Made by a program: the position numbers and the translations under genes. A DNA stretch of 64,000 bases from Lentisphaeria bacterium (lineage in GTDB: Bacteria; Verrucomicrobiota; Lentisphaeria; Victivallales; Victivallaceae): assembly GCA_018265615.1 (NCBI GenBank), contig JABLYX010000011.1, positions 43,553 through 107,552 of the forward strand, read 5' to 3'. The stretch's first letter is position 1; each line of letters starts with the position of its first letter. Shown here in pieces: positions 27,231 through 35,980 of this stretch. The notes below the pieces were generated by a model. It saw nothing but the letters and a program-made list of their open reading frames with translations, did not search any database and was not told the origin of the DNA.

Positions 27231-28391
27231 ATGATGTGGAAACAATTCAAGCTCGATACCACGAAGAACCAGCCGCTGTATCTGCTGCTGGCCGACCGGC
27301 TGCGGCAGATGATCGCGTCCGGGAAGCTCACGGCGGGGGAGAAGCTCCCGAGCTCCCGGGAACTGCAGAAGCAGCTTTGCGTCAGTGCGATCACCATCGA
27401 GACGGGGCTGAATCTGCTTGTGGAAGAGGGATTCCTGTTCCGCCGTCCGCGCTGCGGCACGTTCGTCGCGGAGCAGCTGCCCGGCTCCGCCGGAGTTACG
27501 GTCGATCCGCCCGGATGCGTCTACGTGGTTCTCTCCAATATGAAGGGGCTGGTCGGAACTTACTGGTGGATCGTTATTTCTGAGTTGGAACAGCGGCTGC
27601 GCAAGGCCGGGTACCGCATCTGCATCCACCAGCATGAGGCGGGCACTCCCATGCCGTCGGAGCTGGCGGGTTACCGGGATTGCGCCGGAATGGTTCTCTG
27701 CGGCTACAACTCCCGCGCTTTTGCCTGCGAAGCGAAGGCGCGCGGCATCCCGGTCGTTCTGATCGGAAGCCTCGACGAGGAGGGCGACAGCGAGGAGAGC
27801 CTCGATATGGTTACACATAATGACCGGGAACGCGCGATGATTTCGGCCACGCATCTGCTCGACCTCGGCCACCGGCGGATTGCCGCCGTCACCGCGCCTC
27901 CGCACAGCCAGTTCGCCGCCAAGCAGAAGCAGGGCATTATGGATGCGGTGGCCGCCTACGGGCTCCCGCACGACACCGTCGATTTCTTCGATGCGGAAGG
28001 TCTGGAGTACGAGGATGGCGTTCCGCTCGGTTATGAGCTTTTCTGCCGCCGGAACCGCCCCACGGCGGTGTTCGCCGGCAACGACCTTCTGGCGTACGGC
28101 ATTATTGCGGCTGCCGGAAAGCTCGGGCTTGCGGTCCCGGACGATTTTTCGATTATCGGCTGCGGCGGGATCCGCGACAACGGCGTACTGGTGAAGCCGG
28201 TTCTCACCACCACGGTCAGCAAGCCGCAGGAGTCGGCCCGGATGGCGGTCGAGAAGCTGCTCCGGCAGGTCGCGGAGCCTGGGGTTTCGGGCGGAGTCAC
28301 CGTCATCCGGATCAGGCAGATCACGTTCGGAGAAACGACGGTGGTCTGCCGCAGCGTACCTGAAGTTATGCCGATGGCATCTGTTTTATAA
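27231..28391 (+). CDS. GntR-type regulator with LacI-like sugar-binding domain
   Basis: 386 residues. A GntR winged helix (about 10-80: QPLYLLLADRLRQMIASGKLTAGEKLPSS read in parts, SRELQKQLCVSAITIETGLNLL, RPRCGTFVAEQL) is fused to a LacI/periplasmic-binding fold (about 95-370) with GYRICIHQHEAG, HLLDLGHRRIAAVT, RPTAVFAGNDLLAYGIIAAAGKLGLAVPDDF in segments. GGGAGGG precedes the start. Followed by two pseudopilin genes and a large glycosidase on the same strand. Probably the local sugar-responsive switch for this cluster. Confidence 0.9.
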   Translation: MMWKQFKLDTTKNQPLYLLLADRLRQMIASGKLTAGEKLPSSRELQKQLCVSAITIETGLNLLVEEGFLFRRPRCGTFVAEQLPGSAGVTVDPPGCVYVVLSNMKGLVGTYWWIVISELEQRLRKAGYRICIHQHEAGTPMPSELAGYRDCAGMVLCGYNSRAFACEAKARGIPVVLIGSLDEEGDSEESLDMVTHNDRERAMISATHLLDLGHRRIAAVTAPPHSQFAAKQKQGIMDAVAAYGLPHDTVDFFDAEGLEYEDGVPLGYELFCRRNRPTAVFAGNDLLAYGIIAAAGKLGLAVPDDFSIIGCGGIRDNGVLVKPVLTTTVSKPQESARMAVEKLLRQVAEPGVSGGVTVIRIRQITFGETTVVCRSVPEVMPMASVL

Positions 28392-28416
28392 TCGATAAAC
28401 CGCAGGAGAAGAAATC

Positions 28417-29178
28417 ATGAAACGTATGAATTTTACATTGATCGAATTGTTGGTTGTGATTGCGATCATCGCGATTCTGGCGTCGATGCTGCTGCCGGCG
28501 CTGAATCAGGCGCGGGACCGGGCGAAGTCGACGCAATGCGTGAACCAGCTCAGCCAGATCATGAAGGCGCACATCACCTATGCGATGGACAGCGGCGACC
28601 AGTTCCTCTACCGCAGCGCCGACCCGCAGCTCGATTCGTATGCGGGCGTGTTGGTCGGGCAGCGCGGCACCGCTTCGTATCTTCCGTATAAGATGACCTC
28701 GGACAACTCGTTCCGCTACAGCGACCTATACTACTGCCCGTCGATCGGTGTGAACCCGAAATTCGGTAAGGATTCCCAGGCTGAGTTCCGCTGCTACGGC
28801 ATGGTTGCGTACAACGCCGATACGAATTACATCAACAATACCGCCGGAAAACAGGACCGGCTCGGAAAGTTCCACTACGGCACTTCGGCGACCGGGCAAT
28901 ATTATGCGGTCAACCGGATGAAGCAGCCCTCCGGGACGCCGATCCACATCGATTCAGCCTTCGGCCCCGGCAATGCCACCGAGTCCGGCCGTTCGAGCTG
29001 GACTGTGAATCCGAGTGAATTCTCCAGCGAGGCCGCCGCCGCGCTCCGGCACAACAACCGCGCGAATGCGGCGTACGCCGATGGGCACGTCGCTTCGGGG
29101 AGCTCGTCGGAGCTCCGGCAGGGGCTCGCCGAATTCCGCAAGCTGTTCGACAGGGATCTCGGCAAGATCGAGCTCTGA
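28417..29178 (+). CDS. H-X9-DG pseudopilin (first of a tandem pair)
   Basis: 253 residues. MKRMN followed by FTLIELLVVIAIIAILASML, the cleavage/methylation site and membrane helix. The C-terminal motif is H-NNRANAAYA-DG. AGGAGA precedes the ATG, 25 nt after the GntR stop. A second pseudopilin follows after 52 nt, and the two share LLPALNQARxRA after the helix, so they look like a tandem duplication that has diverged. Confidence 0.92.
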   Translation: MKRMNFTLIELLVVIAIIAILASMLLPALNQARDRAKSTQCVNQLSQIMKAHITYAMDSGDQFLYRSADPQLDSYAGVLVGQRGTASYLPYKMTSDNSFRYSDLYYCPSIGVNPKFGKDSQAEFRCYGMVAYNADTNYINNTAGKQDRLGKFHYGTSATGQYYAVNRMKQPSGTPIHIDSAFGPGNATESGRSSWTVNPSEFSSEAAAALRHNNRANAAYADGHVASGSSSELRQGLAEFRKLFDRDLGKIEL

Positions 29179-29230
29179 CCGGACCGGCGGCCGGTGGCGT
29201 TTCGGAACCTTTAACACGAGGAGGTGTATC

Positions 29231-30007
29231 GTGAGAAGAAAATTTACATTGATCGAGCTGCTGGTTGTGATTGCAATCATTGCGATCCTGGCTTCAATGC
29301 TGCTTCCGGCGCTGAACCAGGCGCGGGAGCGTGCGCGCTCCTCCTCCTGCGTGAACAACCTCAAGCAGGTCGGCATGGCGAACCTCTCATATGCGAACGA
29401 CCATCGCGATCTGGTCATCTTCCGGTCGGCGGAGGACGGCAACGCCGCCTGGGCCCAGATCCTCGTGCGGGACGGCTACCTGCCGGCGATCAATGTGCAG
29501 ATCGGCGGATCATGGGGGAAGACGGCGAAGGTCCTGCGCTGCCCCACGGTTCTTGCGGATCCGCCGGCCGCGATCATATCGCAGTTGAATTTCCGGGTCT
29601 ACGGCATGGCGGATTATGCGTCGGATTGGGATTATTCCTCGAAAAGCCCCGCGAAGAAGAAGGAGGCGCTCGGCGACTTCCTCGTCTGGCCCGACAAGCG
29701 TTCCGACCGGTACTACTCGCTGCTGAAGATGAAGCGCCCGTCCGGGACGATCATGAACGGCGACAGCGGTTTTCTTAACTCAAATGCCAATTACGGTATG
29801 GCGGTGTGGAGCTTTTCGCCCCACAAAGTCAACTCCGATTCCGGGCTGCTGCTCGCCCACGCCGACCGTGCGAACGTTTCATATATGGACGGGCACGTCG
29901 AGGGCGGCGATGCCGCGAAGTTTTATGTCGGCCCCACAAATGTGAGACAGTTCGTGACTCCCGCAGGAGCCGCTTATCCCGCTGCGCAGTGGGATCCGCA
30001 TTATTGA
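29231..30007 (+). CDS. H-X9-DG pseudopilin (second of a tandem pair, GTG start)
   Basis: 258 residues. The start is GTG at 29231 (VRRKFTLIELLVVIAI), placed 4 nt after a perfect GAGGAGGTG; no ATG gives a normal leader. The motif H-ADRANVSYM-DG lies near residue 210. It is more basic in the middle (SSKSPAKKKE) than its neighbour. It precedes the 1083-residue glycosidase by 22 nt, so it is almost certainly co-transcribed with it. Confidence 0.88.
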   Translation: MRRKFTLIELLVVIAIIAILASMLLPALNQARERARSSSCVNNLKQVGMANLSYANDHRDLVIFRSAEDGNAAWAQILVRDGYLPAINVQIGGSWGKTAKVLRCPTVLADPPAAIISQLNFRVYGMADYASDWDYSSKSPAKKKEALGDFLVWPDKRSDRYYSLLKMKRPSGTIMNGDSGFLNSNANYGMAVWSFSPHKVNSDSGLLLAHADRANVSYMDGHVEGGDAAKFYVGPTNVRQFVTPAGAAYPAAQWDPHY

Positions 30008-30029
30008 AACAGGAAAGGTGTGTTGTTCC

Positions 30030-33000
30030 ATGATTGCAAAGCTTTTGTCGGCATCGGCCATTGCGGCTGCGTTGTCCCTCCCGGCGGCCGAGCTGCCGGA
30101 GGCGGTGAAGTTCAATCCGAACGGTTCGTTCCGGATCGGCGACGCCGAATTTTACATCCAGAGCTATTCGCCCTCCTGGACGCCGGCGCTGAACGGAGCG
30201 TGGAAGGAGCGCAAGGCGAAGCTCGGGAAGGATGGGCTCACGCTCTCCGCCGTCATGACGGTCAGCGGGCAGGCGGCCGATGTGACCGAGACGGTCACGC
30301 CCGTGACCGGTTCCGAGTTCAGGCTCGACTTCGATGCGAAGTTCCGCGAACCCGCGACGGTCAACGCGCTGCATGGCGTCTTCGTGCTGCCTGCGGCCGG
30401 AATGACGGTCACGGTCGACGGCAGGCCGGTCCGGCTCCCCGCGGAATACAGGGATATGAGCGTTTACGGGAACTCAAAGGCGAAGGAGCTGACTTTTTCC
30501 GTCGCGGGCGGATATGATGTGACCGTCGCCGGGAACCCGCTGAAGCTGACGGTTCAGGATAACCGCAAATTCGGCAGCGACACTTTTTCGATCCGCCTCG
30601 GCGCGACTCCGAATTCCGGGAAGATGAGTGAGTCGAAGCTCGCGCTCACGTTCCGGATCAGCCGCGTCGGCACACAGAAGGCCGACCTCGCGAAGGCTGC
30701 GAACATGGGATTCGCCGACGAGGTTGCGGGCGACGGAAAGGGCGGCTGGACCGACCAGGGGCCGGACAACGACCTGCGGAAGCTGAAGCCCGGAACCGTG
30801 CAGGCGGACGGCCTGGCGTTCAAGGTCCTGGATCCGGCGAAGAACGGAGGAAAGGGCGCGCTCGTGCTGGCAGGAAAGCGGCACGCGTTCGCGGCCCCTT
30901 CGGCCTCGCTGACGCTGCCGGAAAACCGCGCGCAGGCGGTGAATCTGCTGCACGCCTCGGCCTGGACGCCGAAATTCGGGGATACGCTCGGCACGATCGT
31001 TGCGGAGTATGCGGACGGCTCCTCCGAACGGATCCCGGTCATCTCGCGCATCGACTGCGGCAACTGGTGGAACCCGGTCCGCGGGAAAAACGCCGTGCTC
31101 GCATGGAGCGCGGAGAATCCGGAGTCCCTCATCGGGCTTTATGCGTCGAGCTTCGCGCTCCCGAAGCCGGGGCCGAAGCTGCTGCGGTTCGAGGCGGCTG
31201 TGCCGGAGGCGGTCTGGATGATCGCGGGCGTGACGCTTTCCGATCGTCCGGTCCGCTTCCGCGCCGTCAGCGACAAGCCGTTGGAAATCAAGGCGAATTA
31301 TGAGTGGAAGCCGCTGAACTACAAGCGTGAGATCCACAGGGGCAGCGCGCTTGACTTTTCGTTTCTCACGGATGCTCCCGCCGGAAAGTACGGCTTCATC
31401 CGGCCGACGCCGCAGGGGACGCTGACCTTCGAGAAGGCGCCGCAGAAGCGGATCCGCCTCTACGGGCCGAACCTCTGTTTTACCGCTGGCTACCTCTCGA
31501 AGGAGGCGGTAGACAAGCTCGCCGACTACTTCCTCTACTGCGGCTACAACACGGTGCGGATCCACCACCACGACACGCTGCTGCTGGACCCGGAAGCGAA
31601 GGATTCGGTGACGCTGAGCGCCGGGCAGCTCGACATGCTCGACTATCTGCTCTTCCGTATGAAGGAGAAGGGGATCTACGTCACGACCGACCTCTACACG
31701 AACCGCGTTTTCAAGCCCGGCGACAATATTCCCGAATGCGACTTCTATGACCAGCGCCAGATGAAGATGCTCATCCCGGTCAGCCGCGCCGCGATGGCGA
31801 GCTGGAAGGAGTTCGCGAAGCGGTGGATGAGTCACCGGAATCCGTACACCGGCCTCACGTGGGCCGAGGAGCCGGCGCTCTACTGCATCAACCTCGTCAA
31901 CGAGGAGACGCTTGCGAACAACTGGAGCCGCACGCCGTCGAGCGTGAAGCTCTACGAAGAGGCGTTCGCGAAATATTGCGCGGAGAAGAAGCTTGCAAAG
32001 GGAGCCGCCTCGAACAGCAACCCGGTTTTCCTGCGGTTCCTGCACGGGCTCCAGGACGCGGTCCTCGCCGAGCAGATCCGCTTCGTGAAGGATGAGCTCG
32101 GGGTGAAGGCGATGGTGACGAGCCTGAATTATATCAGCGACATCCCGCTCACGCTGCTGCGGAAGCGGTTCGATCTCGTGGACAACCATGCGTATTTCGA
32201 CCATCCGGGCTTCCCTGAAAAGCAGTGGAGTCTGCCGTACAGCTACAGGCAGCAGTCGGCGATCGAGCGCATGGCCTCCGTTCCGCGCGGACTGATGGCG
32301 AGCCGGCTGCCGGGCAAGCCGTTCATTGTGACTGAATTCAACTACTGCAACCCGAACGTTTTCCGCGCCGAGGGCGGCCCGCTGATCGGCGGATACGCCG
32401 CACTGCAGGATTGGGATGCGCTCTACCGCTTTGCGTGGAGCCACGGTTCGGGCAGCATCTACAAACTCGGCGGAGCTTACGGCTTCGACGCGGCGAACGA
32501 CCCGATGGCGCAGCTGACGGACCGCATCGCGATCGCGATGTTCCGGCGCGGCGACGTGGAGCCCGCAAAGGTGACCTACGCTTATGAGGTTCCGCAGGAC
32601 TGTTTTGAACAGAAGCTTACGGGCGGGTTCCCCGCGTTCTTCCAGAACCTCGGGCTCGTTGCCGGGATCGGTTCGGTTCCGCAGGGGGACCGGAGCGTTC
32701 CGAAGGGAACGGTGGAGCTCTCCCCCGAGGCGGCGCGCAATCCGGGCGCGCTGAAGGACGCCCGGATCGCGAAGCTGTGGCGCGAAGCGAATGAAAAGCG
32801 GATCGCGGTCAGCGCGACCGGCCAGCTGCGGCTCGATGCGAACGCGAACAGCTTCACGGTCACGACGCCGCGCACGGAGTCGGTCACCTTGAAATCCGGC
32901 AGTCTCGCCGCCGGGACGCTGCGGGTGAAGGATGCGAGCTGCTTCCAGACCGTCGCCGCGATTTCTCTGGACGGCAAGCCGCTGGACGCGAGCGACTCCG

Positions 33001-33281
33001 TGCTGGTAGTCCAACTGACGAATATCGCGAACACGGGGCTGCTCTTTACGAACGAAAGCAAAACGGTCGTGACGAAGACGGGCGGGCTCCCGCTGCTGGT
33101 TCAGAAAGGGAGCGCTCTGGTCGAGCTTGCGTCGCGACGGCCGTACAAGGTGACTGCGCTCGACTGCGACGGCGCGCCGTACGGCCCGGTCGAGGGAAGT
33201 TACCGGGACGGCGTCTACCGCTTCAGGGCGGACACCACGCTGTTTCCCGGCGGAGTCATGGCATACCATCTGACCCGCTGA
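30030..33281 (+). CDS. Large secreted clan GH-A glycoside hydrolase
   Basis: About 1083 residues with a signal peptide (MIAKLLSASAIAAALSLPAA). Residues about 25-420 are beta-rich and may bind carbohydrate. A TIM barrel (about 450-830) follows, with acid/base Glu625 in NLVNEETL and nucleophile Glu769 in FIVTEFNYCNPN. A C-terminal beta domain (about 900-1083) ends the protein. The ATG at 30030 is preferred over a GTG at 30018, which overlaps the AGGAAAGG site. Last gene of the third regulator/pseudopilin module. The exact GH family and substrate are not clear. Confidence 0.82.
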   Translation: MIAKLLSASAIAAALSLPAAELPEAVKFNPNGSFRIGDAEFYIQSYSPSWTPALNGAWKERKAKLGKDGLTLSAVMTVSGQAADVTETVTPVTGSEFRLDFDAKFREPATVNALHGVFVLPAAGMTVTVDGRPVRLPAEYRDMSVYGNSKAKELTFSVAGGYDVTVAGNPLKLTVQDNRKFGSDTFSIRLGATPNSGKMSESKLALTFRISRVGTQKADLAKAANMGFADEVAGDGKGGWTDQGPDNDLRKLKPGTVQADGLAFKVLDPAKNGGKGALVLAGKRHAFAAPSASLTLPENRAQAVNLLHASAWTPKFGDTLGTIVAEYADGSSERIPVISRIDCGNWWNPVRGKNAVLAWSAENPESLIGLYASSFALPKPGPKLLRFEAAVPEAVWMIAGVTLSDRPVRFRAVSDKPLEIKANYEWKPLNYKREIHRGSALDFSFLTDAPAGKYGFIRPTPQGTLTFEKAPQKRIRLYGPNLCFTAGYLSKEAVDKLADYFLYCGYNTVRIHHHDTLLLDPEAKDSVTLSAGQLDMLDYLLFRMKEKGIYVTTDLYTNRVFKPGDNIPECDFYDQRQMKMLIPVSRAAMASWKEFAKRWMSHRNPYTGLTWAEEPALYCINLVNEETLANNWSRTPSSVKLYEEAFAKYCAEKKLAKGAASNSNPVFLRFLHGLQDAVLAEQIRFVKDELGVKAMVTSLNYISDIPLTLLRKRFDLVDNHAYFDHPGFPEKQWSLPYSYRQQSAIERMASVPRGLMASRLPGKPFIVTEFNYCNPNVFRAEGGPLIGGYAALQDWDALYRFAWSHGSGSIYKLGGAYGFDAANDPMAQLTDRIAIAMFRRGDVEPAKVTYAYEVPQDCFEQKLTGGFPAFFQNLGLVAGIGSVPQGDRSVPKGTVELSPEAARNPGALKDARIAKLWREANEKRIAVSATGQLRLDANANSFTVTTPRTESVTLKSGSLAAGTLRVKDASCFQTVAAISLDGKPLDASDSVLVVQLTNIANTGLLFTNESKTVVTKTGGLPLLVQKGSALVELASRRPYKVTALDCDGAPYGPVEGSYRDGVYRFRADTTLFPGGVMAYHLTR

Positions 33282-33283
33282 CG

Positions 33284-33309
33284 GCCGCCCGTTTTTTATG
33301 CCGGGCGGC
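33284..33309 (+). terminator. Terminator-like hairpin after large glycosidase
   Basis: GCCGCCCG (33284-33291) pairs with CGGGCGGC (33302-33309) around a T-rich loop; a short T run follows at 33315. Confidence 0.55.
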
Positions 33310-33367
33310 TGGACTTTTTCCGGAAGCGGGAATATATTCCGTTAAATCAACAGGGGAGGCTCCGATT

Positions 33368-33841
33368 ATGAAGATGTTGTTCCGGCAGCGCATTTTTTCC
33401 TGGCTCGACAGCTACGACATCTATGACGAGAGGAACAATCCGCTGTTCGTCGTCAAAGGCGTGCCGGCCTGGAAGCACTGTCTGAAAATCGTCACCCCCG
33501 ACGGCCGGGAGCTCGGAATGGTCCGGGAGCGGATGACTTTTCTGCGCCCCCGGTTCGACCTGACCGTCAATGGCGCGGACGCCGGGAGCATCGTCAAGGA
33601 GATCACCTTCCTGCGGCCCCGCTTCACGCTTGATTTCCGCCATTGGAGCGTCGAGGGCGACTGGTTTGAATGGAATTACCGCATCATGCGGGGACCCGCC
33701 GCCGTCGCCGCGATCACCAAGCGGGTCTGGCGTCTCAGCGACACCTATGAGATCGACGTTGCCGACCCGGAGGACGCGCTCGGCGCGTTGATGGTCACTC
33801 TCGCCATCGACGCGGTCAAGTGCTCGCAGAAGAGGCGTTGA
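33368..33841 (+). CDS. LURP-one-related (tubby-like fold) protein
   Basis: 157 residues. The pattern of short beta strands (FSWLDSYDIYDERNNPLFVVKG, HCLKIVTPDGRELGMVRE in parts, FLRPRFTLDF, IDVADPEDALGALMVTLAIDAVK) fits the LURP-one-related family, a tubby-like barrel of unknown bacterial function. Members often carry this terminal helix. GGGGAGG precedes the start. It stands alone between two glycosidase modules. Confidence 0.8.
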   Translation: MKMLFRQRIFSWLDSYDIYDERNNPLFVVKGVPAWKHCLKIVTPDGRELGMVRERMTFLRPRFDLTVNGADAGSIVKEITFLRPRFTLDFRHWSVEGDWFEWNYRIMRGPAAVAAITKRVWRLSDTYEIDVADPEDALGALMVTLAIDAVKCSQKRR

Positions 33842-33891
33842 TGCAGCTTCCCTGCGCCGGAATTAATCGTGAAAATAAGTGATCCGGGCTA

Positions 33892-33931
33892 TTGACTTTG
33901 CCATAGGACTTTGCTATAATATAGTACAAAG
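33892..33931 (+). promoter_or_regulatory. Promoter with overlapping palindromic operator for GntR gene 33951
   Basis: TTGACT at 33892-33897, 17 nt, TATAAT at 33915-33920. A palindrome CTTTG-CTATAATATAG-TA-CAAAG (33909-33931) is centred on the -10, and a wider pair GCTATTG/CAATAGC surrounds the promoter. This is a good autorepression site for the GntR protein. Confidence 0.7.
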
Positions 33932-33950
33932 AGCAATAGCCGGAGGTGCG

Positions 33951-35057
33951 ATGCAGCGGGAACGGATGACAAAGGTTCAGCTTGCCGGAGAACGGCTCCG
34001 CAAGGAGATCGGGATCGGGAATTTCGCCCGAGGGACGGCGCTGCCGCCCGAGCGCGAGCTCGCCGCACAGTTCGGCGTGAGCTATATGACGATGCGGAAA
34101 GCGGTCGGGGTGCTTGTGGACGAAGGGCTCCTTGAGCGGAACCACGGCAGCGGGACATATGTCTGCAGCAATATCTCCGAAGCGAAGGTCCAGAAGCAGC
34201 TCGGGGTGGTGATCCCGGCCTGGTCGGCCCCCGAGAATCTCGATTTCATCATGCATATTTCGGAGGCGTGCGCCGGGGCGAACTGGCTGATGAAGACCAT
34301 CTATGCGCGCAGTTGGGAGGAACGCACGATCCTCGACCTCTGGCAGAACAGCGATGCATTGGTCTGCACCTCGGTTCAGGATATCCGCACGCTGCCGGAC
34401 TCCCTGATCGAACGGATCCGGAGCCGGGCCAAGCCGATTGTTTTCTGCGAAGCCGACGCCGCGGTTTACGGCGCCGATTCGGTTTTCTATCTGCCGGACG
34501 CCCGGTTGGAGGAGGCGGCCCGGCAGCTCTACCGGCTCGGCCACCGCCGCATTCTCCGCGTGGAGCAGAAGACGGCGATGGACGGGGCGCGGCACCCCGG
34601 AATGAACGGGTTCGGGGAGTTTTTCCGCGACGGATATCCGGACGTCGTTTTCGACGAGGAGTCGTTCATGCTCGAAATCCCGCGGTTTGAGCTGGCGCAC
34701 CATACGATCCGGCGCGAGCTCTGCGCCCGGCGCGGACTTTTGAAGGAATATACGGCGGTCGTCTGCCCGCTGAGCTTTTACTGGGGAGTCGTTTCCGGCG
34801 TCTACGGCGCGGGATTGCGGATTCCGGAAGATATCTCGGTCCTGACGTTCGGGGATCGGCAGGAGGCGGAGTTCTATCACCCGCGCCCCGCGACGCTTTC
34901 GGTCCGGCTGCGCGACCAGGCGTTCAAGGCACTTGAGCTTGTGCGCTGGCGGGAGCAGAACCCCGGAGCCGCCGCCCGCACCGTCCGGATCCGGACGGAG
35001 TGGATCGAAGGGGAGACGCTCGCCGCCGCCGGAAAGCGGAAGCTGAGCATCGCATAA
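33951..35057 (+). CDS. GntR-type regulator with LacI-like sensor domain
   Basis: 368 residues. The winged helix (about 5-75: GERLRKEIGIGNFARGTALPPE, ERELAAQFGVSYMTMRKAVGVLVD, RNHGSGTYVC) is fused to a periplasmic-binding-like domain (about 85-350; RLGHRRILRVEQKT, PEDISVLTFGD). The ATG at 33951 follows GGAGGTG. The stop codon TAA (35055-35057) is the first part of the left 20-bp inverted repeat of the proposed invertible segment. First gene of the fourth regulator/pseudopilin/glycosidase module. Confidence 0.88.
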   Translation: MQRERMTKVQLAGERLRKEIGIGNFARGTALPPERELAAQFGVSYMTMRKAVGVLVDEGLLERNHGSGTYVCSNISEAKVQKQLGVVIPAWSAPENLDFIMHISEACAGANWLMKTIYARSWEERTILDLWQNSDALVCTSVQDIRTLPDSLIERIRSRAKPIVFCEADAAVYGADSVFYLPDARLEEAARQLYRLGHRRILRVEQKTAMDGARHPGMNGFGEFFRDGYPDVVFDEESFMLEIPRFELAHHTIRRELCARRGLLKEYTAVVCPLSFYWGVVSGVYGAGLRIPEDISVLTFGDRQEAEFYHPRPATLSVRLRDQAFKALELVRWREQNPGAAARTVRIRTEWIEGETLAAAGKRKLSIA

Positions 35058-35074
35058 TAACGGATATGTTGAGT
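35055..35074. repeat. Left arm of 20-bp perfect inverted repeat
   Basis: TAATAACGGATATGTTGAGT. The exact reverse complement is at 35246-35265. The arm begins at the stop codon of the GntR gene, so inversion would leave that gene intact. Confidence 0.9.
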
Positions 35075-35245
35075 TGCCATGTTTTTCTCTTCATCTCTAA
35101 TCTCCTTTGATTATGGTGGTTATGGAATCATGTCCGGTCTGGAACTGCGGATGGCGCGGATGTGCGCGGATCGGCTCGCAGCGGTTCGTTTCTCCGGTCT
35201 TCATTTTCATTCCTGTCATTTTGCCGGCTCCTTCCTTCTGCTCAT
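35075..35245. other. Proposed invertible DNA segment controlling pseudopilin translation start
   Basis: 171 bp between 20-bp perfect inverted repeats. On the minus strand it carries AAAGGAG (35107-35101), 7 nt and ATG (35093-35091), followed by AAGAGAAAAACATGGCA. If inverted, this reads in frame through the right repeat into the pseudopilin, giving MKRKTWQLNISVITG then PDRRSG|FTLIELL: a normal basic leader with Gly before the cleavage site. In the orientation shown the signals point away from the gene (OFF). An inverted segment would also contain a 40-codon ORF with its own AAGGAG that ends 5 nt before this ATG. Confidence 0.75.
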
Positions 35246-35960
35246 ACTCAACATATCCGTTATTACGGGACCGGACCGGAGGTCCGGGTTCACACTGATC
35301 GAGCTCCTGATTGTGATTGCGATCATCGCGATCCTCGCGGGGATGCTGCTGCCGGCGCTGTCGCAGGCGCGCGAGCGCGGACGCTCCGCAAACTGCATCA
35401 GCCGTTTCTCGCAGCTGTCGAAGTCATTTACGTTTTACGCCGACGACAGCCATGGATTCATGTTCACGCATATGCAGCCGGGGCCGACGCCCTGGGCGAA
35501 CAGGCTTTCGAGCCTCAAATACATGGATCCGAAAATCCGCAGCTGCCCGAGCCTCGAAGTGGAGGATGGCGACTGTTTCCGGACCTGCGGCCTTTATCGC
35601 AGTTCCCTTAACAATACATGGTACAACGATAAGAAGGGGGAGTGGGGCGATTTTGCCGTGAGGATGGCGGGAGATGATAATCTGTTTTATGCGACCGGCC
35701 GGATGAGGGCCCCGGCCCGCACCCCCATGTTTGCGGATACGATGTGCAATTCGACTTCGAAGTATGCGGGGAAGGGGATGTGGGTCTACTCGCCGGGCTG
35801 GAACGGATCGGGAGCGGACGACAGCGGCATTTCGGTCCATCACGGAGGACGCTGCAACCTCAGCTTCTTCGACGGGCATGCCGTTTCGCAGGGAAAAACG
35901 GAATTGAAATCGCTCGGATTTTCCGCCGTGATCGAAAACGGCGGCCGGGCTGGATTGTGA
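35130..35960 (+). CDS. H-X9-DG pseudopilin with displaced start (OFF orientation?)
   Basis: The body of the protein is a normal pseudopilin: RSG|FTLIELLIVIAIIAILAGML, then a domain ending H-GGRCNLSFF-DG. In the sequence as given, in-frame starts (ATG 35079, 35130 or 35151) have no good Shine-Dalgarno site and give a leader of about 50-70 residues, unlike the 5-20 of its relatives. I use 35130 only as a placeholder. Flipping the 171-bp segment between the 20-bp inverted repeats would supply AAAGGAG and a short MKRK leader in frame. Probably silent or poorly translated in this orientation. Followed by a glycosidase with its own AAGGAGG. Confidence 0.75.
   Translation: MSGLELRMARMCADRLAAVRFSGLHFHSCHFAGSFLLLILNISVITGPDRRSGFTLIELLIVIAIIAILAGMLLPALSQARERGRSANCISRFSQLSKSFTFYADDSHGFMFTHMQPGPTPWANRLSSLKYMDPKIRSCPSLEVEDGDCFRTCGLYRSSLNNTWYNDKKGEWGDFAVRMAGDDNLFYATGRMRAPARTPMFADTMCNSTSKYAGKGMWVYSPGWNGSGADDSGISVHHGGRCNLSFFDGHAVSQGKTELKSLGFSAVIENGGRAGL
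35246..35265. repeat. Right arm of 20-bp perfect inverted repeat
   Basis: ACTCAACATATCCGTTATTA, the exact reverse complement of 35055-35074. It lies within the pseudopilin leader frame and reads LNISVI, so it is translated in the inverted state. Confidence 0.9.
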
Positions 35961-35980
35961 CAGACCAGAAGGAGGAAAAT

